A DNA stretch of 64,000 nucleotides from Chrysemys picta bellii (Eukaryota; Chordata; Testudines; Emydidae), in NCBI RefSeq assembly GCF_011386835.1, contig NC_088792.1:67209287-67273286 (forward strand), in the 5' to 3' direction. The position numbers and the translations under genes are program-made. The notes under the pieces are model-generated. The model searched no databases, was not told the DNA's origin, and worked only from the letters and a program-made list of their open reading frames with translations. The first letter of the stretch is position 1; each line of letters begins with the position of its first letter. This document shows, piece after piece, positions 45,372 through 58,055 of the stretch.

Positions 45372-48199
45372 GTTTGCAAAAGTGGAGAACTAGGTTCTGT
45401 TCCCAGATTGGGTACCTGAGATGCCTTGCTTAATATTCAAGATTGAGAAAGGTACAGAATTATTAATACCAGTTAGTAAAAGTGAGATTAGCCTCCCAAG
45501 TGTCAGTGCAGTACATTCTCCCCTAAGTGTAACCAACAAAAGGTGGGGAGTGGGAGGGCAGCAGAGTCAATCTGCCAACTGATAGATCTGAAAGAATCAG
45601 ATCAGAATAGACACTTAGCCTTTTTACATCAGCAGAAGCCCATAGATCAATGAGACTAGCAATACCCAAGCCATAGCCCTGTATCTGTAACATGACCAGC
45701 TCTTAAACCAGATTGAAAGGGCTCCAGGAAATCTGAGGGCTCAAGATAATGCTCTAGATAATGCCGGAGCTGCTTCTCAATGACCTTCTAGATAACCTTC
45801 CCCCAAAAAAGAAAGTTACGGGCAGTGTGACAATTGAGATTAGCTGTGTTGATATGACAACATTAGGATGTTAGGAGAATAGCTCAGTCCATGAAGCACA
45901 ACGTTTTGCTGATGTTTGTTGGACTGGGGCAGCTTTGAGAGGTTGTCATAGCTCAGAAGACTTGTGGGAAATAATGATTTTCTGTTTGTGTCCTATGTTG
46001 TTTTAATTGTTCTTGTGGTGTCATTCTTCATGTTTTGTTAACAGATTGTAGAAAACTGATATGCTGTGTTTTCGGAGCAGTTGGTTCAAGTAGTCTAGAA
46101 TCCATACCAGTGAAAGTTGCCTAAAATAAGCTATTTGTTCTGAATGTCTTATTTGCAAATACATATAGACATCCTTGTGTAGGAGTTTATATTTGGTCTG
46201 GTAGTTTTTCAAAAGAGCAATATATTTTCTGGACATAATATAACAAATTTTAGTCTCCTACTACTTAAATTTTGTATTTCATATCCTAGCTGGAAGCTCA
46301 AATCCACTGATATGAGGGCATACCAAGCACTTTTTTTGTATTCCCCATTTACCTTTTAGCTGCTGACTAAAGACTTGATCCAATGCCCACTGAAGTCAGT
46401 GGAGAGATTCCTATTGAGTTCAATGGGTATTGGATGAGACTCTTGTGTGGATATAACATTAGTGGCAAATACAACATTCGGGGGAAATTTAATCCTGTTC
46501 TGTGTAGAACATCTTGGCTAATTTAGATGGGTTTCACAGAGATGCCACCAGTATCTGCCATTATTATTCTGTCAGTATTATTCTGTTCTGTTGCATATCA
46601 TGATCTGTCCCATATAGAAAACTGAATTTTCAATTAGGGGAATGTGTGCCCTCCTTCATTTTATTTTTTGCACTGCTACAGTTGCCCTAGGTCTCTTGCC
46701 AAACCAGACAGTGTGTGTCTGTGTGCATTTGGGCAAGTAACAATATCATACAGCCTCAGAAATCTGTGTGTAGTGTGTGCGAGAGAGAGATCTTTGTGAG
46801 GTATGGTGATATTGTTGCCCCTGACCAAAGTACCAAAAACTTTGTCTGCAGGGAAGGAATTTTCAGTTAGTTTTGTATGGTGTCAGATACTGCAAATACT
46901 GTCTCAGATGCTATTCTAATTGTGTAACAGAAATTTGGGGTTTATGTAGAAAAAGGATAGCATCATCTGCAAATAGATAAGATGATTTCATTTGCATTGT
47001 TCATAACCTGGAAGCTCTGGATTTGTGGGTGTGCCTGAGGTGTGTGCTTGCACAGTCTCTCTTACTAACAGGTATGGATGATCTAATCTTGCTATCTAGT
47101 TTTATACACTCGCATCACCATAGTATTTGAGTACCTGACAATGGTCAAGGGTTTGATTGAGAGGAGAAAAATAACAGTGAGAGGTGATAGCATTGCTGCT
47201 TAGCCTTCATCAGTGGAAATGGATTAGTTTGTATCCTGTTAGTGATAAGCATAGCTCTGGGATTTTTGCATAGCATTTAATTGTGATCCAAAGCCTAATC
47301 CCTCCTCCTCCTAAATCCGAGCCAGTTTGTGGAGCATGGCAAACAGAAACTCTGTCTCTTCTCTGGCAAAACATGTACACTGGAGAAGAGTGAAAAAATA
47401 CATCTCAAAGTATAAAAAGAAGAATGGAGTATATGGAAAAGCAGGTGGGAAGAGGATTGTATTTCTTTTAGGCAGGGACCATATCTGCCCACTGGTTTGC
47501 ACCATGCATAGTCCAGTGAGTCCCTGATTGGAACGTTCAGGTGCTATAATAATATAAATAAGTAATAATAATGATAAAAGGAAAAACAAGTGAGACATAG
47601 TACTCGCTTTTTAAAAAAATAGTTAATTGAAAATGTGCTTTATGACGCATTTTTTAATCTATGATTTAACAATAGTTTGACTACTTTTTAAAAAAAACAC
47701 GTACACACATACACAAAATCCAAACATTTTCCTGGCTCTAAATGGGGAAAGCTGCTTCTCCTTCCAAATTGTTTGTTGTCTCCTTCATCTTGATTTTGCA
47801 AAGTTGAATGGTATTAATCATAATGTATAGTTCTGGTTTATGTTTAAGATTAATTTACTGTTGCTTTTTACCAGCTTTGATGTTTATAATTAATCCCCAT
47901 GGCAACTCCTTTCCCTTTAAACTAGCATTTCTCCTTGAGGAAGTTTGGTATAATCAATCTCAGTTTCTCACTCTAGTCCAACCATCCTGTTCCCTGACTT
48001 CCAACTCCTACTGCATTAATAGTGCATAATTCTAGAAATCAATACTCAATACCATAATTCTGCCTAATCACTGAGGCAGAGAACTATAAATTTAGAACAT
48101 TTCCTTATGTATGTATTAGTCAAAATGAATAAGATTGGCCAAATTCTATTTTAGATACTTATCTGACTCCCATTATTGTAGTACCTAACTATCTTTAAT
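45372..48199. other. Intron; one SINE tail
   Basis: AT-rich intronic sequence. About 47470-47580 (aggcagggaccatatctgcc ... ataagtaataataatgataa) is a CORE-SINE-type 3' tail. About 46371-46440 contains a fragment of the short palindromic repeat family (cactgaagtcagtgg). Nothing else. Confidence 0.45.
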
Positions 48200-48395
48200 G
48201 TGTTTATCTTCGCAACACCACTGTGAGGTAAGGAAGTGCTATTTTGTCCATTTTACAGGTGGGGAACTGAGGCAATGTAGCAGTCACTGAGAGATGTGTG
48301 CAATGTCACACAGGAAGTCAGTGGTGGAGGGATTTGCATCTAGGTCCCCTGAGTCCAAGGCTAGCACCCTAGCCTTCCTTTCTGTCTGCCATCCA
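48200..48395 (-). repeat. CORE-SINE/MIR, antisense
   Basis: Contains ttgtccattttacaggtggg, gaactgaggcaatg, aatgtcacacaggaagtcag and a tRNA-head-like end (gtccaaggctagcacccta). Classical antisense MIR. Confidence 0.75.
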
Positions 48396-49129
48396 AAACC
48401 TATCTGACTTGATCTATTTTAGACTTTTCTGTTGTGACCATTACCACAGAATCTAAGCACTTCCCATATAAACAAGATCAATATAATATGAGCCCTAATG
48501 AACTTGATGAAGTCTTCTGTTCTTCTCCTTTCCCTGTTTGTAGGAGGCTCTGCTTGGAGAATATAGAACATTGTTCCCTTTAATGTTCTTATTATGGTGG
48601 ACATGTTTTATCAAAATACTATGCCCTGAACTGGTTAGGCTTTGGATAAGTGAGATCTTCTTTGGAAACTCCTTTAACAATTGAACCCCTTGATCAAAAG
48701 AATTTCATCTCCACCTGTTGTGTGTCTTGTTCTCCTGAGTTTTGTCATCTTTATTGTTCCAGAGAGCACAGCTGTCATGGTGGGTAATATATCTTGAAAG
48801 GGCCTCCACTGAAGTCAATAAAAGTTCTGTTCTGTTCTGGTTCTTCTACTGTACCCATCACCATGACATCTTTGTGCAAGCACATCTGAAGGTAGACTTT
48901 GGCACTGTATTCATGTTAGTTCACATGTATGTGTTTACTCTTCAAACGTATATGCTGTACAAAACTGACTAGCATCTGATGTCTACTCATTCCACCAAGA
49001 AAGGCTAGACTGCAAGTTGTTATAGTCAAGGACACACACAAAAAAATTGAAAAAGGAAAGGGAAGAGGAGAGGTACAATATAGTAGAACAATTTGCCTTC
49101 CGCCTATTTTGTTTGTTCCTATCCCATTT
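48396..49129. other. Intron, nothing identified
   Basis: Intronic sequence without classified features. Confidence 0.4.
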
Positions 49130-49205
49130 AGGGCCTCGTGGTCCTTACTCAGACAAAATTCCCATGGGAATCAATGAGAGTCTTCTAAGTAAGGACTCTA
49201 GGATC
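49130..49205. repeat. Short palindromic repeat
   Basis: The arms gtggtccttactcagacaaa and cttctaagtaaggactctag pair across a 76-bp unit. Same class as 33461 and 41443. Confidence 0.55.
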
Positions 49206-49332
49206 TTTTCCAATATTAGTATTACTTCTCAAAGTAGAAGGATAATCTCTACTTTCTGTTCCTGAAAAAAATGGTGTTGGGGACAAACAAGAAAACATAA
49301 TCTTGCATTATTATCCTAACCTTCCTTACATG

Positions 49333-49745
49333 CTACATGATTCCCTCCTTCTTGTGACAACACAAGTGTGTAATAATAATTGTCTGAGGCTTATTCCCCC
49401 AGTTTGGTTTTGGCTGTAGGGAACAGTACACTCTTACAGTTTCCAAAGTAGTCATAGGCAAGGCCTCTGCAGTTGTCTCTTTAAAAAGTTTAAGCAAAAA
49501 TTCCGTCATGTCATCTCTTTCTAAATCTTCAGGCACACCCAACAGATGTAAGTTTTGATCCAAGTCTGTCCTCTAGGTCCTTAATTTTTAGCTGGAACTT
49601 AGCTAGGTCATTACTGAGCACAGAAACACCCTCCACACAGCCTTCATTTTCTTACTCTACCTCAGAAATACTGCTGCTAAAAGTTTCAAATCTAGAATCC
49701 TTTTTTCCCATCACCTCATTAAGCTCACTGATTTTTCTTGCCCAT
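49333..49745 (-). pseudogene. L1/Tx1-like LINE ORF1 remnant
   Basis: On the minus strand the region 49745-49560 reads as a coiled-coil-like stretch with stops (DSRFETFSSSISEVE, then LAKFQLKIKDLEDR). In a shifted frame it continues as QNLHLLGVPEDLERDDMTEF with LLKLF, then LETVRVYCSLQPKP and QTIIITHL. The order coiled coil, LEDR, NL-(h)-GVPE, (I)E-R-(x), P...(R)-I-I matches ORF1p of L1/Tx1-type LINEs, an RNA-binding chaperone of the retrotransposition particle. The conserved arginines of the ERAHR and PR-I motifs are mutated. This is the only L1-type segment I see; all other LINEs here are CR1. Confidence 0.6.
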
Positions 49746-49864
49746 TTATATATCTTTAAAAACACCGTTAAAAGTAAACTTCCACATTAACATATTCTAT
49801 AGACCTGTCACATTTAAGTGTAACATATTATTTGCACTGAAAGAACGAACCCACATTCCCAACC

Positions 49865-50140
49865 CTAATCATTAAAAAATCATGAGCCAGCCCCCGCAAA
49901 ACATGAGATAATACATTTGGGGTTTTTTTAGTTTGCTGTCTGGTTTTTGCTCCTTTTGGGACTATTTTGGTCATGTTTTCAAGCTTTTCTCATCCATGAG
50001 GACTAGAAATTGGTTTTCTTTTTAAATGAAACTAGAGATTCTCATGTAATCACTTGATTCCAGGTGTTGGGGCTTTAAGAATTACACCAAATATCGTGAG
50101 ACTCACAATACAGTTGTGAGAGTTGGCAGTGCTGGGACAG
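49865..50140. repeat. Unclassified interspersed repeat, copy 2
   Basis: Partner of 37165-37440 in the same orientation: catgttttcaagcttttctc, gaggactagaaattgg, tgtaatcacttgattccagg, tttaagaattacaccaaata, and gagagttggcagtgctggg at the end. Divergence is high, so both are old. Confidence 0.6.
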
Positions 50141-50892
50141 ACAAACTGATGTAGTGAGAACTTAAATAGTAAGAAAGGGATGGAAAAGGACCCATATCAC
50201 ATTGACAAAATTCAACTATGTTTCCTTAAGCTTTTGTCCTGTGACCTTAACTGCTTCCTAGTTTTGCTTCCTTAGTTCTTCATGTCTACCAAGGAACTTA
50301 TAGAGCTGAGTTAATGCTTTGTAGCAAATAACACATTTGATATATTTAGTCCTGTTTATAAATAATCTGTAAACTGACTTTGATTTTTATTAATTTGCTT
50401 TTTTTGAAGTTATTCAGCTCAATTCAACCAATGTTTCAGGAAAATTATTTCCAGCCAATATTTAAATAGCTTGTGAACTAAATTCTAGACTATTGCTTTG
50501 AGTATTTCATTTCCATTCATAATTTGCTATTCGCTGTGTGTTTATTGGTCACCAGAGTTTGAATTATACATTCGTGTAACAAGCACATTCAAACAAGTAT
50601 GAGTGAGATTTTTGCTTGTTTCTAATTTTTTTTCCCAAACAAAATACTGCTCATACAAATGTTTACAGAAAATGAACAAACAGGAACATGAGCATCATCA
50701 AAGTGAATCCTCAATTTTTCTTATAATGCAACTGATTTGAGAAATTTAATTTTGTCCAGTTCTCGCCACTTTTGATCCTGTTTAGACAAAGAAGTTGTCA
50801 TTTTTTTCTTACTTACTTGGTAACATATTTCCAGTGACTTCCAATTGTTTAAAACAACTGGGTTTCAGGAGCCAAATGTTTTAAAATAGATA

Positions 50893-50979
50893 TAGGCCCA
50901 AACCACAAAGATTGGTTCCAGATCCAACCTTTGTCAAAATCTTAAGGTTTTGGGATCCAGAGTTTTGGTTGGGGCCTGT
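50893..50979. repeat. Short TIR repeat
   Basis: The left end aggcccaaaccacaaag and right end gttttggttggggcct pair, with ccagatcca against gggatccag inside. MITE-like; a related fragment is at about 25044-25150. Confidence 0.5.
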
Positions 50980-53900
50980 ATCTATTTCAAACAAGTTATT
51001 CACTCACCTTTCACCCTGATGGGATCCATCTTGGATATGTGCTACAGAGGCAGCCTCCAACTAAGTTTTACCAGGAACCTTGAGGATCTCTCTCTCTCTC
51101 CTCCCCCCCCCCCCCCCGCCCTGCTTTGTTATCAGTAACAAAGGAAATTTGCATTTGAAAAAAGCAGAAGTGATATGACTTACAGTTCAGGGTTTTTGAT
51201 TCAGGCAAGTTTCCAATCCAGGTCCTGTGTTTTGTGAATGGGTAATGTGGCTCTGATATAAATTAGACTTTAGATTGTTTCCCACCCAAATTAAGGAACC
51301 TTCCTCCCACACAGGATGATAGAATGGAAAAGAGGGTGGCGCCTGCCTTAAAATGCAGTAGTCTCTCTAAGGAAAAATGCTAGTAAATAATTCTTGCTCG
51401 CTAGGCCAGAAAGGGCTGGGAGTGCGGCATGCCCTGCCCTGGCGGGCAGGGAGTGTCTCTGTCTGGCTCACACACTGGCACTGGTGCAATGCAGATGGAC
51501 CTGTGTCCAGCCTTCCTTGACCAGAGGGAGCGTTACTGTGAGTCAGAGGGCCTTTGGGGATGGGTGGGAGGATACAAGTGAAAACATGGTAAAAGATTCC
51601 TTCTTTCCAACTTTGCAAAAGAACTGAAAATCAAAGTCCTGTACATATATAGTACCTACGAAATATTGCCGTGCCCAGTTCAAAACAAATTTTGCTGGCA
51701 ACCATCTGAATTATTGTACATATAAATATAACTTGTATGTGGCTTTTGGGAGGATAACTAACCACGCCCAATAAATATCACTATTTTATCCATTTTGGAA
51801 GTGTTGTTCTTAGGCCTAATCTTGATCTCATTGAAGTCAACAGTAAAACATTTGTTTGCTTCAGTGGGACCCAGATTTGTCCCTTAGGGCCCTATCCTGC
51901 CAGTACATTTGATGAGACTACTCACTGTGGTAAAGTTAAGCATGGGCAGGATTGGGACAATGTGTGTGCATTTTAAAATGCTATATCCCTTGAAAGGACA
52001 CTTTTTGCTATATAAATAGATGCCTTTCTTTGACAATTCAGTTTAGAAGAGCTAACAGTACTGGCAAAAGCTTGGGATTTCTGGATTCCTGCCAGGAAAT
52101 CAAACCAGCCTGTGACTCAACAAAAGTTCATCAAACTGAAGATGTTTCCATGAAATATTTTGGGTTCAACAAATTGGCATTTTCCAATGAAACAGTTTTG
52201 TTGGAAAATTTCTGACCAGCTCTAAGAGGTAACTCAATAGTCTCATTTTACTCTAATCTCCTTGGTCTTTTATCCAGATTGTGCTCTATGAAACAAACAC
52301 AAAACAGCACAGTATTTTCTGGGTAATGTCATTGACTGTGAGCATTGTTTATCCATCATGAGGTTAAGGGCATAGAGATTTTCTTATATTGTTTCATCTT
52401 GCACCAGGCGGATTTCACAAAAACCTTTCTGCATTTCATCTCCATTCATGTCTGTTCTTCCTCTTTAGCAGTAGTGGATTGGTTCCAAGTACCTTTTGCA
52501 CTGTTTCTTTCTTTTCCTTTTATTCCGTTGCTTCTTAAAAGTTTGATTGGTGTAAACGTAGAGAGAATTAAAATATGTGATTAAATAGCATATTGTCTTT
52601 ATCAAAATGGAGCTAAAACATTTGGATTGTTTTTGGAAGAGGATGGTTATCAAATCGGTTTTGATAAGGCTAATACAGTTAGAATCAAAATGAAATAAAC
52701 ATCTCCCAAACAACAACAACAACAAAAGTCATTACAAAGTTTTAGAGTTAAAGTATGTCTGAGTCAATTGCCGTTATCTCTTCCCTTTCAACCCTATGCC
52801 TCCCAAAGTTACACTTTATTTATATAAAACCCCCAAACAAACAAAAACCAAGACATAGCATCAAACCAAGTCCCTTTCCTGCAGAACTCATTGCAGGAGC
52901 AGGGCCTAAATATGAAAATGAAAACTAAGTGATCTAGCCAGTTCCTTCCTGCCATACAGTCCCAGCCAACTCGTATCATTCACTAACCTTAACCTTGCCC
53001 CTGGTTTTATCCTGTAATATGTTCTTGGATGGAAACTGTTTATTTTATATATTGTTCATTAATTAGTATAGGCTTTGCAGAATTCAATTTTTTAAAATAA
53101 TTTCAACTGAGAGTATTGATTATTTTAAGTATTTTTTCTATTTTTATCTATTTAAATGTTCATAGTTGCACATAATTATGGGTTTTAAGCAATTTTTTAA
53201 ATCAATTTACATGTTTACAATTGTGGGAAATTATGGGGGAGGTCAAACTATACTTAATTTAAGTACAGTAGATGTTGAGCTTCAAAAAATTAAAGCTTTA
53301 TAACCATTAAAACTCAAATTGTCAACATCACATGTCAAAATATACAAAGTAAATATCCTTAAATCAAACTCAAATAAGTTTTCAGGCAGCATATTTCTTA
53401 TTTTGCCTATTTGTAAATTTTGACTGTTACAGATATTTTTTGTTGGTTTGTGTGTATACAGTGAATTCGCCATTTACCAGTAAAAACTTCATCCTTCTAA
53501 CCCTAATTATGTTGTAAAAAATCTCAAAAGGGATGAAGTCCTAGGCTGAAAAATGGGGCAAAAATTTCAGTAGAAAAGTTTCACAAATTGGAATTTAAAA
53601 CTAGTTTCCATTCAAGTTACATTTAATAATGATTTGGGTTTTTTTCTTCTGAATTTTCTGCTGAATTATTTCTATTCCAAAATCAGAAAAAAAAACAAAA
53701 TTAGACCATTTCATCTTCAAAGAAATCCACCACGACCCCAATCCTGCAGGATCATAACCATGTTCACAACTTTACTCATGTGAGTAGTTTTATAGTTTAA
53801 TTTTTTTTAAAGTGCCTAAGTGACTTGGGTTCCTAAATCCCATTTTCTAAAGTAGTTTAGGCACTTAGGAGTCTAAATCCTATTAACTTTTAAAGTAGTT

Positions 53901-54090
53901 TAGACTGCTAAGAGGCTGAGTTGCTTTGTATGAGACATAGTCTCACTGAAGTATATGGAATCTATTTTGTAAGTGAAGTTTCATACATGCTTAATTGTTT
54001 GCAGAACTGGGGGGCCCTGGCCGTGATTCAACAAATACTTAAGCATCAGTCTAACTTTCAGTACACGAGTAGTCTTGTTGACCTCCACAG
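50980..54090. other. Intron; low-complexity runs and MITE remnants
   Basis: A (CT)n-(C)n run at about 51085-51120. About 52040-52225 is the right half of the AGAGCTGGTC-type element seen at 12004. About 53800-53925 is a diverged relative of the element at 8547. Otherwise nothing recognised. Confidence 0.45.
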
Positions 54091-54098
54091 GTGTAGTC

Positions 54099-54719
54099 CA
54101 GGAAGGATGCAAGGATGTTTTGTGCCCTAGGCGAAACTTCCACCTTGCGCCCCTCCCCCCCCGAGCCCTGTGGCAGCTCTCCACACTAAGGCACCCCCCG
54201 ACCCCCGTGGCAGCTCCCCCCCACCCGGAGGTGCCCCCCCCGCAGCAGCTTCCCTCCCCCCGCCCTGAGGCACTCCCCCCTCCCCCCGCGGCAGCTCCCC
54301 CCTGCCCGGGGAGCCATGCAGCCGCTCCCCCGCCCCAGCTCACCTCTGCTCCGCCTCCTCCCCCGAGCACGGCGTCGCTGCTCCACTTCTCCCGCCGCCC
54401 AGGCTTGCGGCGCCAATCAGCTGTTTGGCGCCGCAAGCCTGGGAGGGAGAGAAGCAGAGCGGGGCAGCGTGCTCAGGGGAGGAGGTGGAGCAGAGGTGAG
54501 CTGGGGCAGGGAGCAGTTCCCCTGCGTGCTGTCCCCCCCCCTTACTTGCTGCAGGCGGCCCTCCCTGCATCCCCTTGCCCCTGCTCCCTCCGCCTAAATG
54601 CCGCCGCCGACCGGGGCGGCCAAAGTTCCGGCCGCTGCCGAAGAACCCGAAATGCCGCCCCCCAAATGCTAGTGCCCTAGGCGACCACCTAGGTTGCTGA
54701 ATGGGTTGCACCGGCCCTG
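54099..54719. mobile_element. GC-rich hAT-type element with exact 8-bp target duplication
   Basis: It starts caggaaggatgcaagg and ends gggttgcaccggccctg. Flanked by GTGTAGTC at 54091-54098 and 54720-54727, exact. Sub-terminal inverted parts pair (tgccctaggcgaaac against gccctaggcgaccac region), and the 621-bp body is very GC-rich with a cggcgccaaacagctg palindrome near 54410-54440. The open frames over it are composition artefacts. Confidence 0.85.
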
Positions 54720-54727
54720 GTGTAGTC

Positions 54728-57700
54728 CCAACTCCAGATGAAGTCAGTGGGACTGCTTGTTTGGTTGAAGTTAGACTTGCACTTCAGTGCCTTGCTGAAG
54801 TAAGGTCAGTGTGAGACTAAGAATTCAAAATGACACAGTGGCAATACATAAAATAAACTTCCCCGTCTCTCTCTGCAACAGAACTCCCAATAATACCAAT
54901 GAGATGTGTGTATATTTATCAATGGCGATAGGCAGCTATTAGTTGTCTTGTACAGTTCTTGGAATGGTAAGAATTCTTTCCCCTGCTTTTCTTTTTCTTT
55001 GTTTTGTGGGTTAATCTAGTATTCTTAAAAATGAGGCACTGATAGAGACTTGGTTATACTTGGATATAGTGCAGGCTGTCACTGCAGACTCCCTCATCAA
55101 GCTCATTGCCTTCTCAGTGTAGCACCTTCCAGTCTTGATCTTTGTTGAGTTGGCTGTCATCCAGGCCTAAATTGTGCCAGATTGTCTTCTTGTCCTGTAT
55201 TGCTGGACAAAATGTAATGTGAAACAGCTGTTCTTTGTGGTTCTCTGTTCCTCATGGCACCTGAGATTGCATTCATAAGAGGGATAAGAGTGTATTCATC
55301 GGTATATGAAGATAAGATCCTTTTCTAAACAATGAGAGGTACAATGACCATTCATGACTCTTAAACCCTATTGGGAAATAATAATAATAGTAATAATAAT
55401 AATAGTAATAATAATAATAAATATGATATAATAGTATTTATAAAGCATTTTTATCCATATCTCTCAAATGTGGGTGAATGAGTGAGAAAGCTGATTCCCT
55501 TCAACACATATCACCTTCTCTAGAGCCCAGGTCTGTTGCTGCATGAAATATTTTAATATACAGCCTCTGTTGGATTTCTTTAAGCAGAACCTGCACTAAA
55601 ATGAGCTTTTATTTCACCTTTTGATTCCAGTCTGGCAGGAGCCATCCAGCACTCATCAAATGAGGTGCATTTGTGGTATTTAAGTACTTTCCAGGCAGCA
55701 GATAATGCTGAGCCATAAACCCTGTGTATACGTTGCACCCAGCCCCTGGCCATTATATGCCCCAGCCTATTCTTGTGGAGTTAAAGTTAGCGGGGTCTGT
55801 CATGAGTGCCAGGATAGGTGATGGTGCGTGGTTGCTGAGAGTAGCGGAGAACAGAGGGACGGAGCCTGGTGCTGCCAATTGCAGAAGAGCTCCGTCATAT
55901 GGCAGGAATCTCTGCCCTGGGTGACAGACAACACTGATTAGAAAGGCTAAATGTCAACATTGTTCTGGACTGGTAGTTGGAGGTATTCCAAGAGCATTTT
56001 AAACATGAGACTTTGGAGTTTTTCTTCTCCCAAGCTGCTTCTGTGCCCCCTTCCCCTGCACCCCCCGGTGCTGTAAGTCATACTGTCAAGTTCTGAGTGC
56101 TGTCTCTTCAGACCTCAAATAAATCTTTTAGAGCACCAATTTTAAAAGCTGCAGTAGATGTTTTCCCTTTTTTCTTATTCCCCCCCCCCTTTTTTTTTAA
56201 TGTATATGGCCCACTTTGTCAGCCTGGTAAGGGGGGAGGATGGCCCTGGAGGGGGCAGCAGAGTAAAATACATGTTTTGACACATGGGGCTTTGCATTTT
56301 TGTAGAGGTCGATAGCACTCTGCTTAGTGACCACAATTTGATTACAAACACTGTGTAGCTGTGACGCTTTGCCAAAAATGCTTTGAAAGGTGGCCTGTGT
56401 TTTTGTTCCCCTTGTCTGATTCATTTTTAAATATATTATTACCAGAAAGGTTTAAGGACAAATTTATTGCTTGCAAAGAGGGTCCAAAATCCCCAGGGCT
56501 GAATAAAGAAAATGAAAACAGGAGAAGTGCATTTATAGGTCACTTGAAAATAAGAATGCAGTCTTAAAAAGGTTTCTTTAAAATGAAAAATGGATGACTG
56601 AGTCGCCAACTGCCACTAATCTAGAAGTGAGTGCCTTTGTAGTGATGCCGGCTGCAATGCTAAAGTCCTTAGCAGGGCCATTCAGTGGTAGCGCAGGCGG
56701 GCTTCAGAGAACATGTGCTCCCCCTTGGTTTAGAAACCATCCTGTATTTGGAATAAGTGCATCAGAAGTAGAGTATATTTTCCATTTCCCTGTTTGTTCC
56801 TGTGAGTGTGTGCATGGAGTCAGTGGGTGGGGGGATGATCCTGATTAAATCAAAAGGAAATACTATTGGCTTTTCAGGAGTCAGCCTTTCAGAACTTATT
56901 TTATATGGGAAAGGCACTGATGTCTAATATTTAGGGTAGGGTTACCAGATCCTTTTGCTGGCTCTGCTGATGACTTGTTCTGCAAATTTTGACAAGCACT
57001 TTCTCTAAGTTTATCCTTCTGTTTAAGGGGAATGATAGCACATGCTTTGCAGAATGTTTTGAGACTTCTGTTATTAAAAGTTTGAAAAGCACTTTGAGTT
57101 CCTCAGATGGCATGTACTATAGAACTGTACATTACTGTAGTGTGATGTGTCGGAACATATATATTTTTTCTCATAGGGGAGGAAACACCATGGCAGAAAA
57201 CATCTTAACTTATCTTTTCCTTATTTATCCAATTCTATGGCATTCTAATAAATTATGGGCCCAATCTGATTTCCATTATTGTTAGTAGGGGTTTTGCCCT
57301 TAACTTCAGTCTAGTAGAATCTACTGTATTTACGTCTTACGTCCACTGCAAGATGTCTTTCAAGAAATGGCTGAGGATCAAATCAGCCATTAGCAGATAA
57401 ATAAAATTCTGAGTACCCAACATAGGTAACATCTAGACAGTAAGATTGTATTTTCAGCATTATTTGCTATTCTCTGTGAGCCATACCATGTCTCATATAC
57501 TATCCTTCTTGCTCTTGGGTGAGCCCCAACAGCAGAAGCAGAGTTATCTTGGTAGGCCAACAACTCAGTTTTCCCTACACATTCTGCAAGAAAGGAATTT
57601 AATCGGGCAGGGATTAAGTGGGCTGGAGAACCAGTGCAGATGCGGTTAATTTGAACTATACGATCCAGCTGTGAGATTTTTTTTTTAAAGGCCAGCAAGA

Positions 57701-57974
57701 TGTGACTGGAAATGGGGAAGACAATACTTATCTCCTGAGTACAGATTGGAGAGCCTTGTTTGTACTGTGCAAAGAGGAGAATGCTCTGTGAGGTTTTTTT
57801 AATTGTACCCTAAAAAGGGGAAGACGTTTTGTTATTGTTATCTGCTTGTTAGTTAAAAAAGGGAGACTTTTTTTAAAGCAAAATTAAGTTCTATAAAGAC
57901 AAAAAATATTGTGGTGGTTCCTAGTTAGTTTCATGAGCTACCCTCGCTGTAGTTGAGGGGAAGCCCATCCTGTG
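54728..57974. other. Intron; one AAT microsatellite
   Basis: AT-rich intronic sequence. (AAT)n with TAG interruptions at 55379-55421. Fragments of gtcagtggga-type palindromes near 54735. No exon. Confidence 0.45.
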
Positions 57975-58055
57975 ACAATGTACAGTGACTAACACAATGG
58001 AGCTCTGAACCATGGTGGTGGACCCGTAGGCACTTTCGCAATGCAATAATGATCC
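57975..58055 (+). repeat. CORE-SINE 3' tail
   Basis: Contains gtacagtgactaacacaatg, gagctctgaacca and ggcactttcgcaatgcaata, the 3' part of the SINE family at 6176. Confidence 0.5.

Noticed and set aside
54075..54711. Open frames of 93-201 codons on both strands of a GC-rich block
   Set aside because: The block is a transposon with an exact 8-bp target duplication; GC-rich DNA has few stop codons.
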